A DNA stretch of 64,000 nt from Septoria linicola. Lineage: Eukaryota; Ascomycota; Dothideomycetes; Mycosphaerellales; Mycosphaerellaceae. Shown here in pieces: positions 31,757 through 43,664 of the stretch. Numbering within the stretch: the first letter of the stretch is position 1; each line of letters begins with the position of its first letter. The notes beneath the pieces are model-generated. The model was not told where the DNA came from, made no database searches, and saw nothing but the letters and a program-made list of their open reading frames with translations. A program made the translations under genes and the position numbers. The DNA is taken from assembly GCA_024114885.1 (NCBI GenBank), contig CP099418.1:992001-1056000 (forward strand), given 5' to 3'.

Positions 31757-34273
31757 TCATTGCCGCCAGTTTATGGTCGTTGAAAGCAGAAGCTTCGACC
31801 CGTTGAACCTATAGTCCTCTCCCCGAAGCTGCACGAGAAGGAGACCGGGGGGCAAGCGATCTGCATGATATCGTGGAATGGTTAGCAATGTTCCAGGCAC
31901 AGCTCAAGACTGTTGTGAATCTCACCTAGGCGGTAACAAGCCCAACCGAGAAGGGAATCTTTTTGGTACGAGTTGTCGTCCATCACTTTGAGCCTACTTC
32001 AAAGTCAGAGCTTGCACTACGTCTTGTGTCAAACGACGAATGACAAATTCTGTCGTCGTAGCGTGACCCAGGATCCCTTGCTCTGCTCGGTACACGATGC
32101 ACAGTGCCGGCATGATGGTTCCAGTGCCGCGTGCCGTGCCCAATTGGTCGGGATAGGCCAATCTTCGTCGCGAAGCCTACGGCTCGGAAGCTACCCGCTG
32201 ATAACTTCAAGTCGTTGGCAACCAGACAGCTTCGCTTGGCACTCAGGTCACTGGTGCGTGTAACATCGCTTGTGCGCTGTACTTGCACGAGCTAGAGCTT
32301 CGTGTCACATCGTGCCATGGGTATGCTCAATGGGCAAAGATGAGCTGTGCCTGCAAGTCGGCAAGGCTTACTGGGGAGCAGATAGACCTTACTCGAAGGC
32401 TCGTGCCATGTGGCAGACCAGCCGTCTCGACAAGCCAGCAGATCCTTGTGCGTGAACTTTGGACAGCGGAGTTTTGAGGCCGAGGAAGCGGTGAACTGTA
32501 CGTAAGGGCAGGAGTACGTGTAATTTGACGACCAAGAAGATTTACTCACCGTAAGAATGAAAGCTCGGGCATAATGCTGTGTACTCCTTGAAACTCCAAC
32601 AGCTCATCGAAATCCGGATCTCTTCTCTCCACGGACTTCGTTTTGCGCTTCCACTCACCGCCTTTGTTCTTTCCACCCTTGGGGATGGCATTCTGTGTTA
32701 GCTCTTCGTTGCTTTCCACGTGCAACTCGCACTTGATGTAAGCATTAGGGGGATCATCCGGAGTGCCGAGAGCTTGTGCGGCATGGATTCTGACATTTAT
32801 GTCGACAGTCTTTCGCAAAGGTTTGGGTTGATCAATGTCCACTGTTGGCAAAAAGCCATGCGGCTTCAGCACATATCCACCAGTGGCTTCGAATTGTGCA
32901 AAGTTGAGCATGTTCGCGGCGTTCAATTTTTGGAAATTCAATGCCACCATTTGTACTCCATGGCGCCAGAACGGGGCAGGATCCAGGTTCGTTGATCGTA
33001 GTCTTGTTCCTAAGCACGTTGTCAATCTTAAGCACGAAACTTCGCTCAAGTCGTCTCTCACCCTTAGGATACGCGCGCATAAGGTAATGAAGATTGTGCT
33101 TGAACAACTCATCTGGTTGCTCTTCGCAAGCTTTGATAAGTTTGCTTTCGCCGAACGAGAAAACGTGCGTGGGTATGGTAGCCGATGGGTGATTGAACCC
33201 TTGAAAGTGAAATGCTCTAGTGAAGATGCCCATATTGCTCAACTCGTCGATGATTTTGCTCTTTTTGGTAGAATCCTCGTCTTCCGACGCAGAGTCTTCT
33301 TCGTCGTTCTCATCGGCCGCGGCCTTCTTTGCTTTCTCCGGAGGCACGAATTTGACCTTGACAAGAATTCTCTTGCTCAAGCTCTCCAGCGGCGGAAGTG
33401 GCGTCGTGTCAGAGAAGTCAGCCGGCAGTTTGTGTAAGTACTCTCCCCAGTAATCTTGCATCAGTTCGCAGACGATCTCTTGCTGTGGACTGCTGCAGTG
33501 GACCTCCAGACTGACAACGAGAGGTAAAGGTGTGCGATAGAACGCGTATTTGCGGACCACCTCGCAGACCTAGCACCAGATCAGTCGTGATCCAGATGTG
33601 AAGGAGCGTTTTATACCTTTCTGAACGAAATCTCCTTCGTTGCGGTGTATCCATGATATACTACTGGCTCACTGCGACCAGAGGCAGTCCTCCAAGGAAT
33701 TGGCATGGCTGTTTCTTTGCCGGGAGTATCGGGTTCTGCCTCTTTGGGGTCTGATTTGGAACGGAGCCTGTTCAGCTTTTTCTTCAGAAGCCCAGACAGC
33801 TTGTTGACGTCCTTTGAGTCATTCTTGTCGCCCTCGACCTCAGAAGACGATGGAGAATCTCCATCCCAGAGATCAATCTCAATGCAACGGCAGCCTTGCT
33901 TCAATACCTCCTTATCTGAAGGCAATCATGAATACGTCAGCGATTCCTACAAATACTTTACCTGTACTCACACGAGTCCTCGCTCGACTTTGACCAGAGC
34001 TGATTTCCGGAAAGGTCTACATCTTCGTCAGAATTTGCTTCGCAAGCATACTCGGCTGCGCATCAGCAGGGACTTACAGGTGTTGTGGCTGCTAGAGATG
34101 TAGTAGTGAGATATTGGATGGGATGTGTCTACGTCAATTGGCAATGCAGCACATGATTCTGGTGCCTCGAGCTTTTGAAGATATTCTTCGAAAGTGATCT
34201 GCTGTGCCGACTGCTCAAAGAATGTTTTTGCATGCTTTGTGATTGTTGGCGACAGCGTGTGAGCTTGAGCCAT
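31757..34273 (-). CDS. plc1: Phosphoinositide-specific phospholipase C (PI-PLC)
   Basis: Seven exons, 34273-34078, 34016-33972, 33915-33617, 33569-33062, 33009-32550, 31993-31926 and 31860-31757, keep frame for 559 residues. The X box shows ISHYYISSSHNTYLSGNQL with a catalytic His, KQGCRCIEIDLWDG, and EPVVYHGYTATKEISF with the second His. It continues with PLPLVVSLEVHCSSPQQ. After an acidic linker the Y box has SFGESKLIKA, NLDPAPFWRHGVQMVALNFQ and GGYVLKPHG. A C2 domain follows, ending DSLLGWACYRL and NGSKLLLSTTINW. The enzyme hydrolyses PI(4,5)P2 to IP3 and diacylglycerol at membranes with calcium. No PH domain or EF hands are seen upstream, so it is a short fungal form. The intron 31994-32549 in the C2 region is unusually long. 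Identity with a particular paralogue is not certain. Confidence 0.88.
31994..32549 (-). other. Unusually long (556-bp) intron in the PI-PLC gene
   Basis: Donor GTGAGT at 32549 and acceptor GTAG at 31994. Joining CG|G restores the C2 strand LSFLRLKVMDD. No exon that continues the C2 fold could be found inside it. Other introns in this gene are 47-65 nt. Confidence 0.7.
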
Positions 34274-34745
34274 ACTGTCAAGGAGGAGAGGCCAGTAAGT
34301 ATCTGGTTCGTGGTGGAGGTGCTTGCAGAGCTGTTGAAGAGGGCACGTATGGCATGACGGGGGTCAGCCCAGGCAAGAGTAGCAATCAGAAGCCACGTGA
34401 GACTGCGTTTGCAGCAGCTCGTTTGCTTTCGTGTCTTGTCGCCAACTCATCCTGCGGTCAACTAGTGCGGGAGGTACGCTCCACATGGCGCGCGTGCCAA
34501 GTCTTGGCAGCTGTCTGAGCTACAACAACAACTACTGTTACAAGCAGATACACACAGCCTCCATGAGCCGAATCAAGGCTAGGTATGAATGAGCTGGAGG
34601 ACAGTAGCTGAATCAGGAAGAGAAGACTTCAAAATATCAGTCGCAGGGTCTCGACTGTTTAGGAATCGCATGACGAAGATGTCGCCTACGGAGTGCATAA
34701 AGACACAGACGAGTAGCAACTGAATGATAGGCTCGTTCTGCATTT
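34274..34745. other. Intergenic region
   Basis: Upstream of the PI-PLC gene and downstream of the broken GT2 gene. Nothing recognisable. Confidence 0.5.
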
Positions 34746-36773
34746 TCAAGGCAGCATACATGATCGCCTGGCCGCCTGCTCTGGTGCCGTGATAATTCCA
34801 GAAGTCTCTTCCTTGGACACTTCAGACGTACTTCCAACACTCACAGCCTCCACGACGATGCATCTCCTTCCGACACACAAAGACCCTGACGCAGCGGCAG
34901 ATGGCTTCCTGGGTAGCACGCTCTCCTTCATCACAGTCATTGTCGTCTCAGGAAGACTAGTCTTTCTTGCTCCGATACTCCAGATCCAGTCTACTCTGCT
35001 CCGCAGTCCCGTAAAGATGGATCTGTCCCAGTACAGACACAGCGAGATCAGTGCGGCAGAAACGGCGATCAAGATAAATAGCAAGTTGTCGTACGATTTA
35101 TACATGAAGGACCCAATTCCCATGAAGATGGCCACATACCAGACGACCAAGTGACCGACGTGGAAAGACCGTTGCAGAAAAGACTGCCCACGTTTCCGTT
35201 CCGTCGAAGACCGAGCTGACGTGCCCCACCCGGTAGATTTCATGGTGAACAGAGCCCATATCTTGGAAGGTAACAGACCGAAGAAGTATATGAAGCCATA
35301 GCACGAAAAGAGGAGTAGCCAGGGGTCCCAACAGATTAACAGCGCTATCAGACACTTGAGTAGGGCAATGCCGCACATTGTTCCAAGCCAGATCAATGCC
35401 CGCCACTTGTTCTCGTCGGACGCGAAAAGCAAGTGAAAGACGGTGGCTATGAGGATAAAGGGGTAGAGTGTCTGAATCGTCATTCCCACAAGCATCCTAG
35501 GAGACTGGTACACGAAACTGACCGGGAACCAGAACGCTTCACGAAAGAAAGATTTGCTCCATCTCGTCTGCTGTGCGACCCATCGAACAAATGTGGTTGG
35601 TGATTCGCTGTCGCACCAGGTCCGGTGAGTGTAGCGGGTGTGGAGACCATGGGCCAAGAGTCGGTTTGTCAAGTGACGATCGTCTCCGAAGGTAGTACAT
35701 TTGCCTCCAAATGTCTGAAGGGTCCATGAGCCAAGGATGGTCTCTAGGTCTGAAGAGCGATACATACTCATAGGACCAGAAAGGCAGCCAACGCATCGCT
35801 ACATGGATTGGCAAGCACGCTCAATGTTGAACGCAAACCAATATCGTGCTGCGCAGAGCCTGGTAAGCAGCCCTTCAGCACCATTCCAGATCTTGACATC
35901 GGCCGTGACGCCACCAATATCGGCTGAAGACTGCAGCAGCGTCAACATCTCGTCGAGACCATTGGCTTGCACTAGTTTGTCCGAATCGGTCGTAGAAATT
36001 GCGTCTTTGGTACGGTGAGCGTAAAGGTTCATAGCAAAGGCCGTGAACATGGCTGTGCGTTTGTGTCCATGGGGCTGTGAGAAACAGACAGCCCGGAGGC
36101 TACTAATACCATATGCCTCGTCCCATTCGGTCACTTGGTCGATAATTGCCTGTCGAGCTACTGCGAGCGCATGGGCATGACCAGGCCTGGGATGACCACA
36201 CAGATAATGACATCCTTCGAGGAGATTTGTTCGAGTGTCCTTTGGTACGTTGGTGAATTAGGTCTCGCGGTGTAGATCTGATAGCAGGAGTGGGAGATGG
36301 ATGATCTGGGCGGAGTCGAACTCATCCATAAATGCATCAGCCATGCTGAGATCTGGTTCCTCGTTACCGTCCACGACACCGACAATGCATTTGGGTCGGA
36401 GCGACTGAAGTGATAGACTTCGGAGACATTGCCGCCATGCTTGTTCATCTTCTCGATAGCCGACAACAGCAACTGCAACCTCTGCTGTCTGTATCGATGC
36501 ATTGCTTCCTGACAGTCCGCCCTTCTCGCAATCACTGCGTGATCCGATGGCCATCTGTTTCCGAATAGCGATGCGGTTTATGTCGAGGCGATTCAAGACA
36601 GCACACAAGACCTGTACAAAGTACTCTAGTAACAGGATAGTGCCGTACAAGCCGATGGAGATGATGCCTAGGTCAAAGATGCTCAGACCTATGGCATCTC
36701 CTGCAATGAGAGCGCCGATGAGTCCAAATGCCAAAGCAAAGTTCACAATAGCCCTGAATGGGTTGACCTTCAA
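34746..36773 (-). pseudogene. Hyaluronan-synthase-like GT2 glycosyltransferase, interrupted by in-frame stops
   Basis: Three open segments lie in one frame: 36773-36258, 36257-35799 and 35798-34746. They are separated by TAA (36258-36260) and TAG (35799-35801). The parts are clear: N-terminal membrane helices, VVGYREDEQAW and GVVDGNEE (nucleotide-sugar site). Then come QPHGHKRTAMFTAF, a TTDSDK (DxD) motif, GDDRHLTNR (acceptor) and QQTRWSKSFFRE (Q-x-x-RW product motif), followed by five or so C-terminal helices, the last near LLFILIAVSAALISLCLYW. The TAG falls in the conserved block QSM-stop-RCVGCLSGPMSMYR, where related enzymes carry an aromatic residue, and no intron can remove it without losing conserved sequence. 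Around the TAA another frame (to 36158) reads SPTYQRTLEQISSKDVIIC, so compensating frameshifts are also possible. An intact copy would polymerise a UDP-sugar at the plasma membrane. Confidence 0.75.
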
Positions 36774-38596
36774 TGGTGGCCTTGAAGGTCAGTCGAATAT
36801 CGTGGCCGAGTCGAAGCCCGTCGAAGTGGTGGGACCAATAGCGGTTAGGCTTGCTTCGGACTGAACTGCGGAAAAGTGGCTTTGTGCTTGTGAGTTTACG
36901 GCAGCTGTAGAGCCATGCCGAAATCTTTGTTTTGACGCCATGTCGTACAATCAGTTAGTGAAGCAACCAGTACTGGAATGCAAGCTGCTGACGCAAAGAT
37001 CTTGATCGTCTCAAACCTCAAGGATGTATGAGTGATGCGTTGACGCTACTTATGAGCCATGCGCTACCAGCTAAAGTGCCTGCAGTCTGCATTGAGCACG
37101 GCGACGCCTCAAGGTGCGACCGCCTGTGTAAGGCTGAGGTCTCGACTTATCGGAAGACGAGATTTGGCAATCGCACGCCGACACTGTCTGCTTGTAACGA
37201 GATGGTCGCCTAAACATGGCTCAATGGCCGAAGCCGTGCAGCATGGCTTATAGCTCGAAGTCGTAACGATGATCTCGTCCCACAAGCCTGTGAGTTACTG
37301 AGCAAGGCAAGATCCAGCCGCGTTATGCGGCTGAGATACATCCCAGGAAGTCTTGTAATGGATTCCGCCACATACAGGCTTCGCGTCTGCTATTGCGCTG
37401 TGGCTGCTCGAAGGCAAACGTGTCTGGACCGCGGTTACTGCATGTTGGGCTCCAGACATGCTTTAATTGTGTATGGAGCGATTGCTCTGTTGGGAAGAGA
37501 TTCTTCATGTGGAAATCTTGTTGGAGAAAGGCTTGATATACCATTTCGTTGTGTGCCTGTTCAGGCAAGCACAATACTCTTCGCGCTAGTGGAGGCGCTG
37601 TGACCCGCACGAGTGGCATGAGGTGCCCGAGCAAGTCGTGCTCTTGAACAACTGCAAAAGGGGCTGGGTCGCATTATTGTAGCTACTCAAAAAGTCGACA
37701 TCGGAGCATTTGAAATGCCCGACAGCCCGATTTTTCATGAGCAAGCAGACCAGGAATGAGTAAGGAATGCAAACGTATTTCCTGACCTGATCATGGTCGG
37801 TCTCATGTCGCACGCAGTGTTGCTCTTCGATAGACTGGCGACTCGATATACTACCATCTTGATCCGGATATCGCACAAATACCGAATTGCTCATCATTGG
37901 ACTATTAAAAGAAACATGGCGGCGGTGCAGTCCGGGCACCGAAGCAGGCACTCTCTGTTACAGCTTCTGATGGCGACGACTTCGTGTATGCTCTGTGCAT
38001 CATTGATTTCCAGCGTATCAGGGAACAGCCTCAGCGCATAGCTGCGCCGGGTAGCACGTGCGTGACCACATGGCGTGCTCTACGCGACCAAGGCCGGGTC
38101 CACGAACGTAGCAATGCATAGAGGACTCCGAAATCAAAGATTGCGCCTGGGATCTTTGGAAGCAGTCCAAATGCAAACTGATCTCCTAAATTCTGAATGT
38201 TCTCGCGCCTCGCCGCCAAGTGGTCAGGGCTGCCATTGAGTGTCAAGCGTGTCGTGTCGCCACAACTTGTAGAAGCTAACAGAGCCGGCAGCGGACAAGG
38301 TGCCACTTGCAATGTGTGTGCGTAACAATCTGGATCCGTCCACTGGCGTTCCGTGAGAGAAGTCGCTCATCTGTGCCAGAGACCTGAGTGCATGTGGAAG
38401 AAGATTGCAGCTCCATTGTTTTTGAGATGTCTCATCAGACGCGTGCTTTTGCGGCCTCCTTGGCAGCGCCAAACTCAATAGCGCGTGGCTTCGTGGCGTC
38501 ATGACGGCAGCGAGCGTGGTACACGGAAGACATGATGCAGGCTCTAGCCACGAGGTTTACACGCACAACTTGACATGGTTGACCAATCTCATCAAT
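36774..38596. other. Gene-poor region
   Basis: 1.8 kb with no supported gene. The minus frame 38222-38031 is coding-like (RENIQNLGDQFAFGLLPKIP then a hydrophobic AIFDFGVLYALL) and could be a gene remnant or exon, but I cannot build a gene around it. Confidence 0.4.
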
Positions 38597-38997
38597 ATGG
38601 CTCTGAATGAATTATCGCAGCGAGAAGCTGAGCAAAAGGTCCGCGGTTGGGGTTTTCAGCACATCTTCACCTGGACTGGTTTGTAACGGGGCCATCCCGT
38701 GAACGTACTTCCACATGCTAACATAGTCCAGATCGCGCGTAAGTGAACACTCTGAGACACGGTCGCAGACGAGGCTCTGATTTTGTCATGGACAGCAATG
38801 CGCACTATCCTCCGCATACCCACTCTGGTCTCACCACACACTTGATTCTTGCCGGAGAACTGACCATCACCTATCCGGACGATGTGAATCCTCAGAAAGA
38901 GACATTTGGCCCGGGTGCACGATTAGATGTAGATGCCAAACGGCGCCATGAAGTTTTCGTGGGCAGCGCTGGCTGCACCTATGTGATCGGAGAATAG
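38597..38997 (+). CDS. Small cupin-domain protein (multi-exon, internal splice sites uncertain)
   Basis: The first exon starts at ATG 38597 (MALNELSQREAEQKVRGWGF, then QHIFTWTG). The last exon, from about 38790 to 38997, encodes NAHYPPHTHSGLTTHLILAGEL, then ITYPDDV, GPGARLDV, RRHEVFVGSAGCTYVIGE. The H-x-H-(8)-like PPHTHSGLTTHLIL followed by RRHE is a single cupin barrel with metal-binding histidines. Between 38680 and 38790 there are two candidate introns (GTTTGT...ACATAG and GTAAGT...), but the exact joins do not settle into one frame, so the model may include a short middle exon, or the gene may be damaged. Such small cupins are cytosolic metal-dependent binding proteins or dioxygenase relatives. 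Confidence 0.6.
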
Positions 38998-39462
38998 TAC
39001 ACTGGTCTTTGCGCAAATGGTCAAGTTTCCATCCCGGAACATTATGCAATATTGGATGTTCTTCACTTGAGTGGGGACTTTCAGGCGCTCTCCGTACCTC
39101 AGTTCCTGCAGTAGCGCCTTCCAGTACCGAGTATCAATCATGCCGGCAAAACAGCAGTAGCACCTTCACTTGAGTGCAAAACAAATTCTTGCCCGAGTCG
39201 ACTTCCTTCGAGTCGCCCTCGACAATCACTGCAAGCATCAACACCAACTGCGCCGGCATACGGCGTAGTAGCCACGATCATTGATTCTCGTCTCCACAGA
39301 CGCCATCCTACGTACTCACCTTTCGAGCAGCAGAACAATAGCTCAATTTCGACGTTTTCGGCGAGGCACTCGACCCGACCACAGGACAACGGCTGTATCT
39401 GCACCAACGTCTCAGGCCACGAAGAGGTGTGACAGCTCGCATCTACCTCCCAGTCAGCAGAG
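38998..39462. other. Intergenic region
   Basis: 3' flank of the cupin gene and promoter of the gene at 39463. Nothing else seen. Confidence 0.5.
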
Positions 39463-41447
39463 ATGTCTGAGAAGCTGGCGCCGGTGAGAGCAAAGAGGCC
39501 ATCAAAATCTGACAACGCTGGCGATGTTCCACCGCTTGCTCTTTACCACATCTGTCGCGTCTGCCTGAGAACTCGCAGTGCGCGCTACCATCGCGAGCAT
39601 CCAATTCCCGTCGGCGGATTGCCACCCCCTCCATCCGACATCTGCAGACGATGCCGCATTCGCCCTGCGGATGAGCGCATCACTGTCATGGACGTCACTG
39701 AAGAAGGAAGAAGCAACAACATACGAATTGGCGTAGCAAGCTTGGTTCCAGAGGAAGACTACATTAGTAACGAAGAGGCTCAACGCAGGCGCGCGTACCG
39801 ACTCCTCAGCGACCATGACTGGCAAGAGCTAGAGCCATCCCATTCAGCACAGTCGTCGACCAGTGCCGCCAGCAATAGTGTCGGGTCAGATGTCATGCCT
39901 GCCATCAGAACACAAGACGAAGTCGTCTATAGACACGTGCGCAAAACAGCACCGCCTAAATTTGACTTACCACGGCGACCTCAGCAATTTATTCCTCCGC
40001 CCCCTGAACCATCGTGGAGTAATGCTCCTAGTGTTAAGAACTCGAGCAAGACTCGCGACTTCTCATACAAGACAGTCGTCATCCCACCTGCGCCTCCCAT
40101 CGAAGCCAAGGCGTCGCTGCCAGCGAAATCGAAAGTCGCCACGGAACGGGTTTTGGAGGTGCGCACAGTGGATCGTGAGCGTCTTCGGGCCAAATCGCTG
40201 TCTCCGGGCAGTACAAGAAGTAATACTTCAACACCAACTACAGTCAACGAGGCTGAGATTCGTAAGCTTGCCCGAGAAGAGATTGTGCGATACCGTCGCG
40301 CAGAACGCAAGCTAGAAGCTCACAAAGATCCTTTCGCACACGGCAAGATGGTTGAAGTCCACCGTGTGCCAGTCACCAGAAGCATCGATGTGGAGAAAGA
40401 TGTGCCAGCTGACTTCGCTTGGGATTCTTCCAAAACGATCAAACGCAAAGATTCCGTCTTGGACGAAGTGGAGGTTCAGACAACCGAGACACCCAAACTC
40501 AGCAGAGTAATCTCATCAACCAAAGCCACAGCTGGTACAGGGGGAAGATCAGAGACGATCGTCAACTTACCAAAGCGCATTGGCGAATTGCAGCAGACCT
40601 ATCACCGCAAGGAGCGCAGTGAGGCACGATCCCACACGTCTCGATCCAGCACATCTGATGCGCGGTCGCGTGGTACCGCAGCAGGTTCTGGCGCTCAAAA
40701 GTGCGATAAGACGTCGATTGATGTTGGTGCAGAAGCGGTAATTACCCGAGGGAGAGGTCCTCAGGACAGCTCGAAAGTCATACGTCGTGGGTCTCCGCGC
40801 GAACGTGAATACGAATACATGCGCCGTACCGTCATACCTATCGACTCACGCAATCCACCTCGCAATGACGACTCTCGCTACGAGACGCGAGAATATCTGC
40901 GCCGAGAAGTTCTGCCTCAAGAGTCAAAGACTGCACAGCCCGAGGCAAAAGATCCCACCCTAGACCCTCCGCAACGTGCCAGTGAGACATCAGGCCGCGT
41001 GCGCTTCTCTCAGAAATTGGGTCAGTCGAGCACCATGAACGTGATGTATTCAAGCTAACGTTTCTGGTAGAACTGTCGCCTACTCCTCCGCACAGTGATG
41101 CCAGCTCTTCGGAGTTCCGGTACTACGCAGTTCAGGGAGATGCAAAGGTGCGTCTGACAGGTAGTCCCGAGTACCGCGGACGCCGTAAGCTTCAGGCACA
41201 GTCTGAAGCAAGAACTGAAGCTCTAGACCGCTCTGCCACTCTGCCAGAGCACATCTTCAGCGAAAGCCCATCGCGCGAGACTCGACAGCACAATCAAAAG
41301 TTGCGGGAACGCGAAGGATATGGCCCTTACGTAAGGACGGAAAGGAGAAGCACGAGCGTGGACGTTGAAGATGGGAGCACAATCGGCAGTGCATCGTGGA
41401 GTGGCAGTGGTTACGCTAGACGTGAAGAGCGACGTGGAGTCCGTTGA
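39463..41447 (+). CDS. Disordered protein with N-terminal Cys-pair motif, unknown function
   Basis: Exons 39463-41020 and 41071-41447 join (TTG G|AA) to 644 residues; the 50-nt intron has GTCAGT donor, GCTAAC branch site and GTAG acceptor. Near the N-terminus two cysteine pairs about 30 residues apart (HICRVCLRTR and DICRRCRIRP) could bind one zinc ion. A short EEDYISNEEAQRRRAYRLL helix follows. The rest is Ser/Arg/Pro-rich and disordered, with EIRKLAREEIVRYRRAERKL as a probable helix and repeated basic patches. The C-terminus carries SPTPPHSDASSSEFRYY and RRKLQAQSEARTE. No known family is recognised; the zinc pair plus disordered tail suggests an adaptor. Confidence 0.75.
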
Positions 41448-42034
41448 GAAGACAGCTCCCCGAAGCCACCGAAACACAAGCGTCGCGAGAGCTCTTTGAT
41501 CAGTCAGATCGGAGAACCTATCTGGAGAATCACGGAGGATGTTCTCAAACAGCTATTCTGAGTTCAAAGTAGCTCAGCGAACGGAATAACTTCTCCTACG
41601 TAGAAACATGCATACTCCAAGCTGCCGAGCTTTGTTGGGTGGGTGTACCATTAGAACGAGCGACTTCTAATTTTTCCCTTGTCTTCCAATACAATCCTTG
41701 CCAATGTGACCATCGAGAGATACCAGCATCCATCAGTACGATTCAATGTCTTGTGCTTCAGCCTTTCCAGCAACTATCAATTGATTACATCACAGCATGT
41801 GTGAACGCGTGCTAGCGTGAATCCAAATATCCGAAGTTTCCGGACGACGTCAATTCGTCAGCAAAGGGGCGATGAGAAAGATGCACAGTATCATAGCCGC
41901 ATTAATCGAAGCACATGGATATGTGTTCTGATGGAACTTCCGACAATTGAGCTGTAGGTGTTGTTGAAACTTCCAGCAGAGCTTGAGACAATCTCACTGT
42001 GGCATAACAAACAACGCCCACCAAGCCGGTCGAG
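41448..42034. other. Intergenic region
   Basis: No gene or repeat recognised. 3' UTR of the preceding gene and promoter of the F-box gene. Confidence 0.55.
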
Positions 42035-43567
42035 ATGGATTTCAGCCGGCCAGTAAACCCCAACAGCTTTTCCTCTAGATTAGTATCAAAGCTGGGAAGA
42101 ACGTTCAGAGGCGACGAAAGCTACAGTGAGAGTAAAGATGCGGTCGAGAAGCGCAAGAAGAAAGAAGGGAAGAAGCTTCGCAAAAGAGGACTTGGACCAA
42201 CGACTGCCCCGGCCGACGAGGTCAACGAACTTGGAGAGCGGAATTATGCCATTTTCAGTGAGCAGCCTACCATGGCCGGTACCCGATCAGGACTACGAGA
42301 GAAGCAACAGGATCTGGGAGAAATGATGCACGGACTTGCCAATCATGATTCCGTCGACTCACTGCTCGATCACATAAAACCCGATAAAGATCCATATGCT
42401 GCGAGACGTCGCCGACGACAGGGAATGCTCGTGTCTCCAGAACACGAGCGCAGAGTGGCTTTTTTGCCTGATGAGCTATGGGAACGCATAGCTTCATACC
42501 TTGATCCTGTCGATGCCGTGTGGTTGGCCTTATCAACCAAGACCTTGCATCGCAAGCTTGGCATAATGCCTTTCCAGACCTTGAACAACGCGGAGAACCG
42601 ACACTACAAGCACGCGTTTCTGAGGACTATGGAAGGAAAATACCCAGACCAGCTCATTTGTTTCCCATGCGCCAAATTCCACAAGCGTCTCAACCCTGGT
42701 AAGGAACAGCTCAAGATTGACTACGTCGGCAATCCAGTCTTTCTCTGCCCAGCGGTCAAATCATCCTTCTTGCCACGAACTCGGCTCGCATACGGACGAC
42801 AACTCCCGTACTCCTTCGTCCAACTCGCGACACGATTCTCCAGATTCGGACCAGAATACGGCATCGACCACAGCACCCTATCACGACGCTGGAAATGTAA
42901 AGAAAGCGGCTGGACGCATCGAACCCGCTACATGATCCACGAAGATCGTCTGCTCCTCCGCGTCGTATCCCAAGCCTTTGCGCCTCCAGCCAAACAACTC
43001 ACCGAAACAGCCGAACGCCACATTCTCTACGACCGAGAAGAGTACATTCCATACTTCTCCGTCTGCGCGCACTGGCGAGATGGCGACTTGATGAAGATCT
43101 GCAAGTGCATGATGTCGCATGTTCCATCTCCTCCGGATCCTATTCATAAGCAGCTCCAGCGAGGATTCAAAGTGAATCGCGCAGCGGCAAGTCCAGACTT
43201 TATCGTGCGAGGATGTGATGAGTGTCGACCTGCGAGGAGATGCCCAGAATGTCCGACGGAATATCTGGTGGAAGTGCAGATGCTGGAGGATCCGAGTGAT
43301 AAGGTGTTCCCTTTCAAGCACGCGATTGTTGTGACGCGATGGAGCGATCTCGGCGACGGGAGTAGCCCGTATACTTCGCCAGAATGGGCGGCTATCAATG
43401 GCATCGACACGGGGTCTAAGATATTCAATAGCTTCTCGAATGTCGGAAGAAGAGCCGTGGGTGGTGTCTTCGAGTCTGCTGTTAGTGGCCACACGCCTGG
43501 CCAACGACTGCTCAGCCTCAATCCGAAGAACAAGAAACTGGGTGAAGAGGGCCATGGCTGGTACTGA
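42035..43567 (+). CDS. F-box protein
   Basis: One exon, ATG at 42035, 510 residues. A basic N-terminal region (KRKKKEGKKLRKRG) precedes an F-box at about residues 147-175 (FLPDELWERIASYLDPVDAV), the element that binds Skp1 in SCF ubiquitin ligases. Downstream is a fungus-specific region with CFPCAKFHKRL, the paired GCDECRPARRCPECPTEY cysteines (possible zinc site) and a conserved VVTRWSDLGDG...PYTSPEW motif. The VVTRW.DLG...W block is typical of a large set of ascomycete F-box proteins. No leucine-rich or WD repeats are present, so its target is unknown. Confidence 0.85.
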   Translation: MDFSRPVNPNSFSSRLVSKLGRTFRGDESYSESKDAVEKRKKKEGKKLRKRGLGPTTAPADEVNELGERNYAIFSEQPTMAGTRSGLREKQQDLGEMMHGLANHDSVDSLLDHIKPDKDPYAARRRRRQGMLVSPEHERRVAFLPDELWERIASYLDPVDAVWLALSTKTLHRKLGIMPFQTLNNAENRHYKHAFLRTMEGKYPDQLICFPCAKFHKRLNPGKEQLKIDYVGNPVFLCPAVKSSFLPRTRLAYGRQLPYSFVQLATRFSRFGPEYGIDHSTLSRRWKCKESGWTHRTRYMIHEDRLLLRVVSQAFAPPAKQLTETAERHILYDREEYIPYFSVCAHWRDGDLMKICKCMMSHVPSPPDPIHKQLQRGFKVNRAAASPDFIVRGCDECRPARRCPECPTEYLVEVQMLEDPSDKVFPFKHAIVVTRWSDLGDGSSPYTSPEWAAINGIDTGSKIFNSFSNVGRRAVGGVFESAVSGHTPGQRLLSLNPKNKKLGEEGHGWY

Positions 43568-43664
43568 GTAAGCTGAGCATAGGTTGTGTGCAGCTTGACA
43601 GCCACGGAAGAATCTAATTAGGCTCTATACAACATCAAGCGTGTTGGCTCGATGATTAGGAGAT

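Noticed and set aside
34746..36773. Stop codons in the GT2 gene as evidence of a reassigned genetic code
   Set aside because: Well-supported genes in the window end in TAA, TAG and TGA at the expected family C-termini (for example Ssd1 at TAG, the ESSS subunit at TGA).
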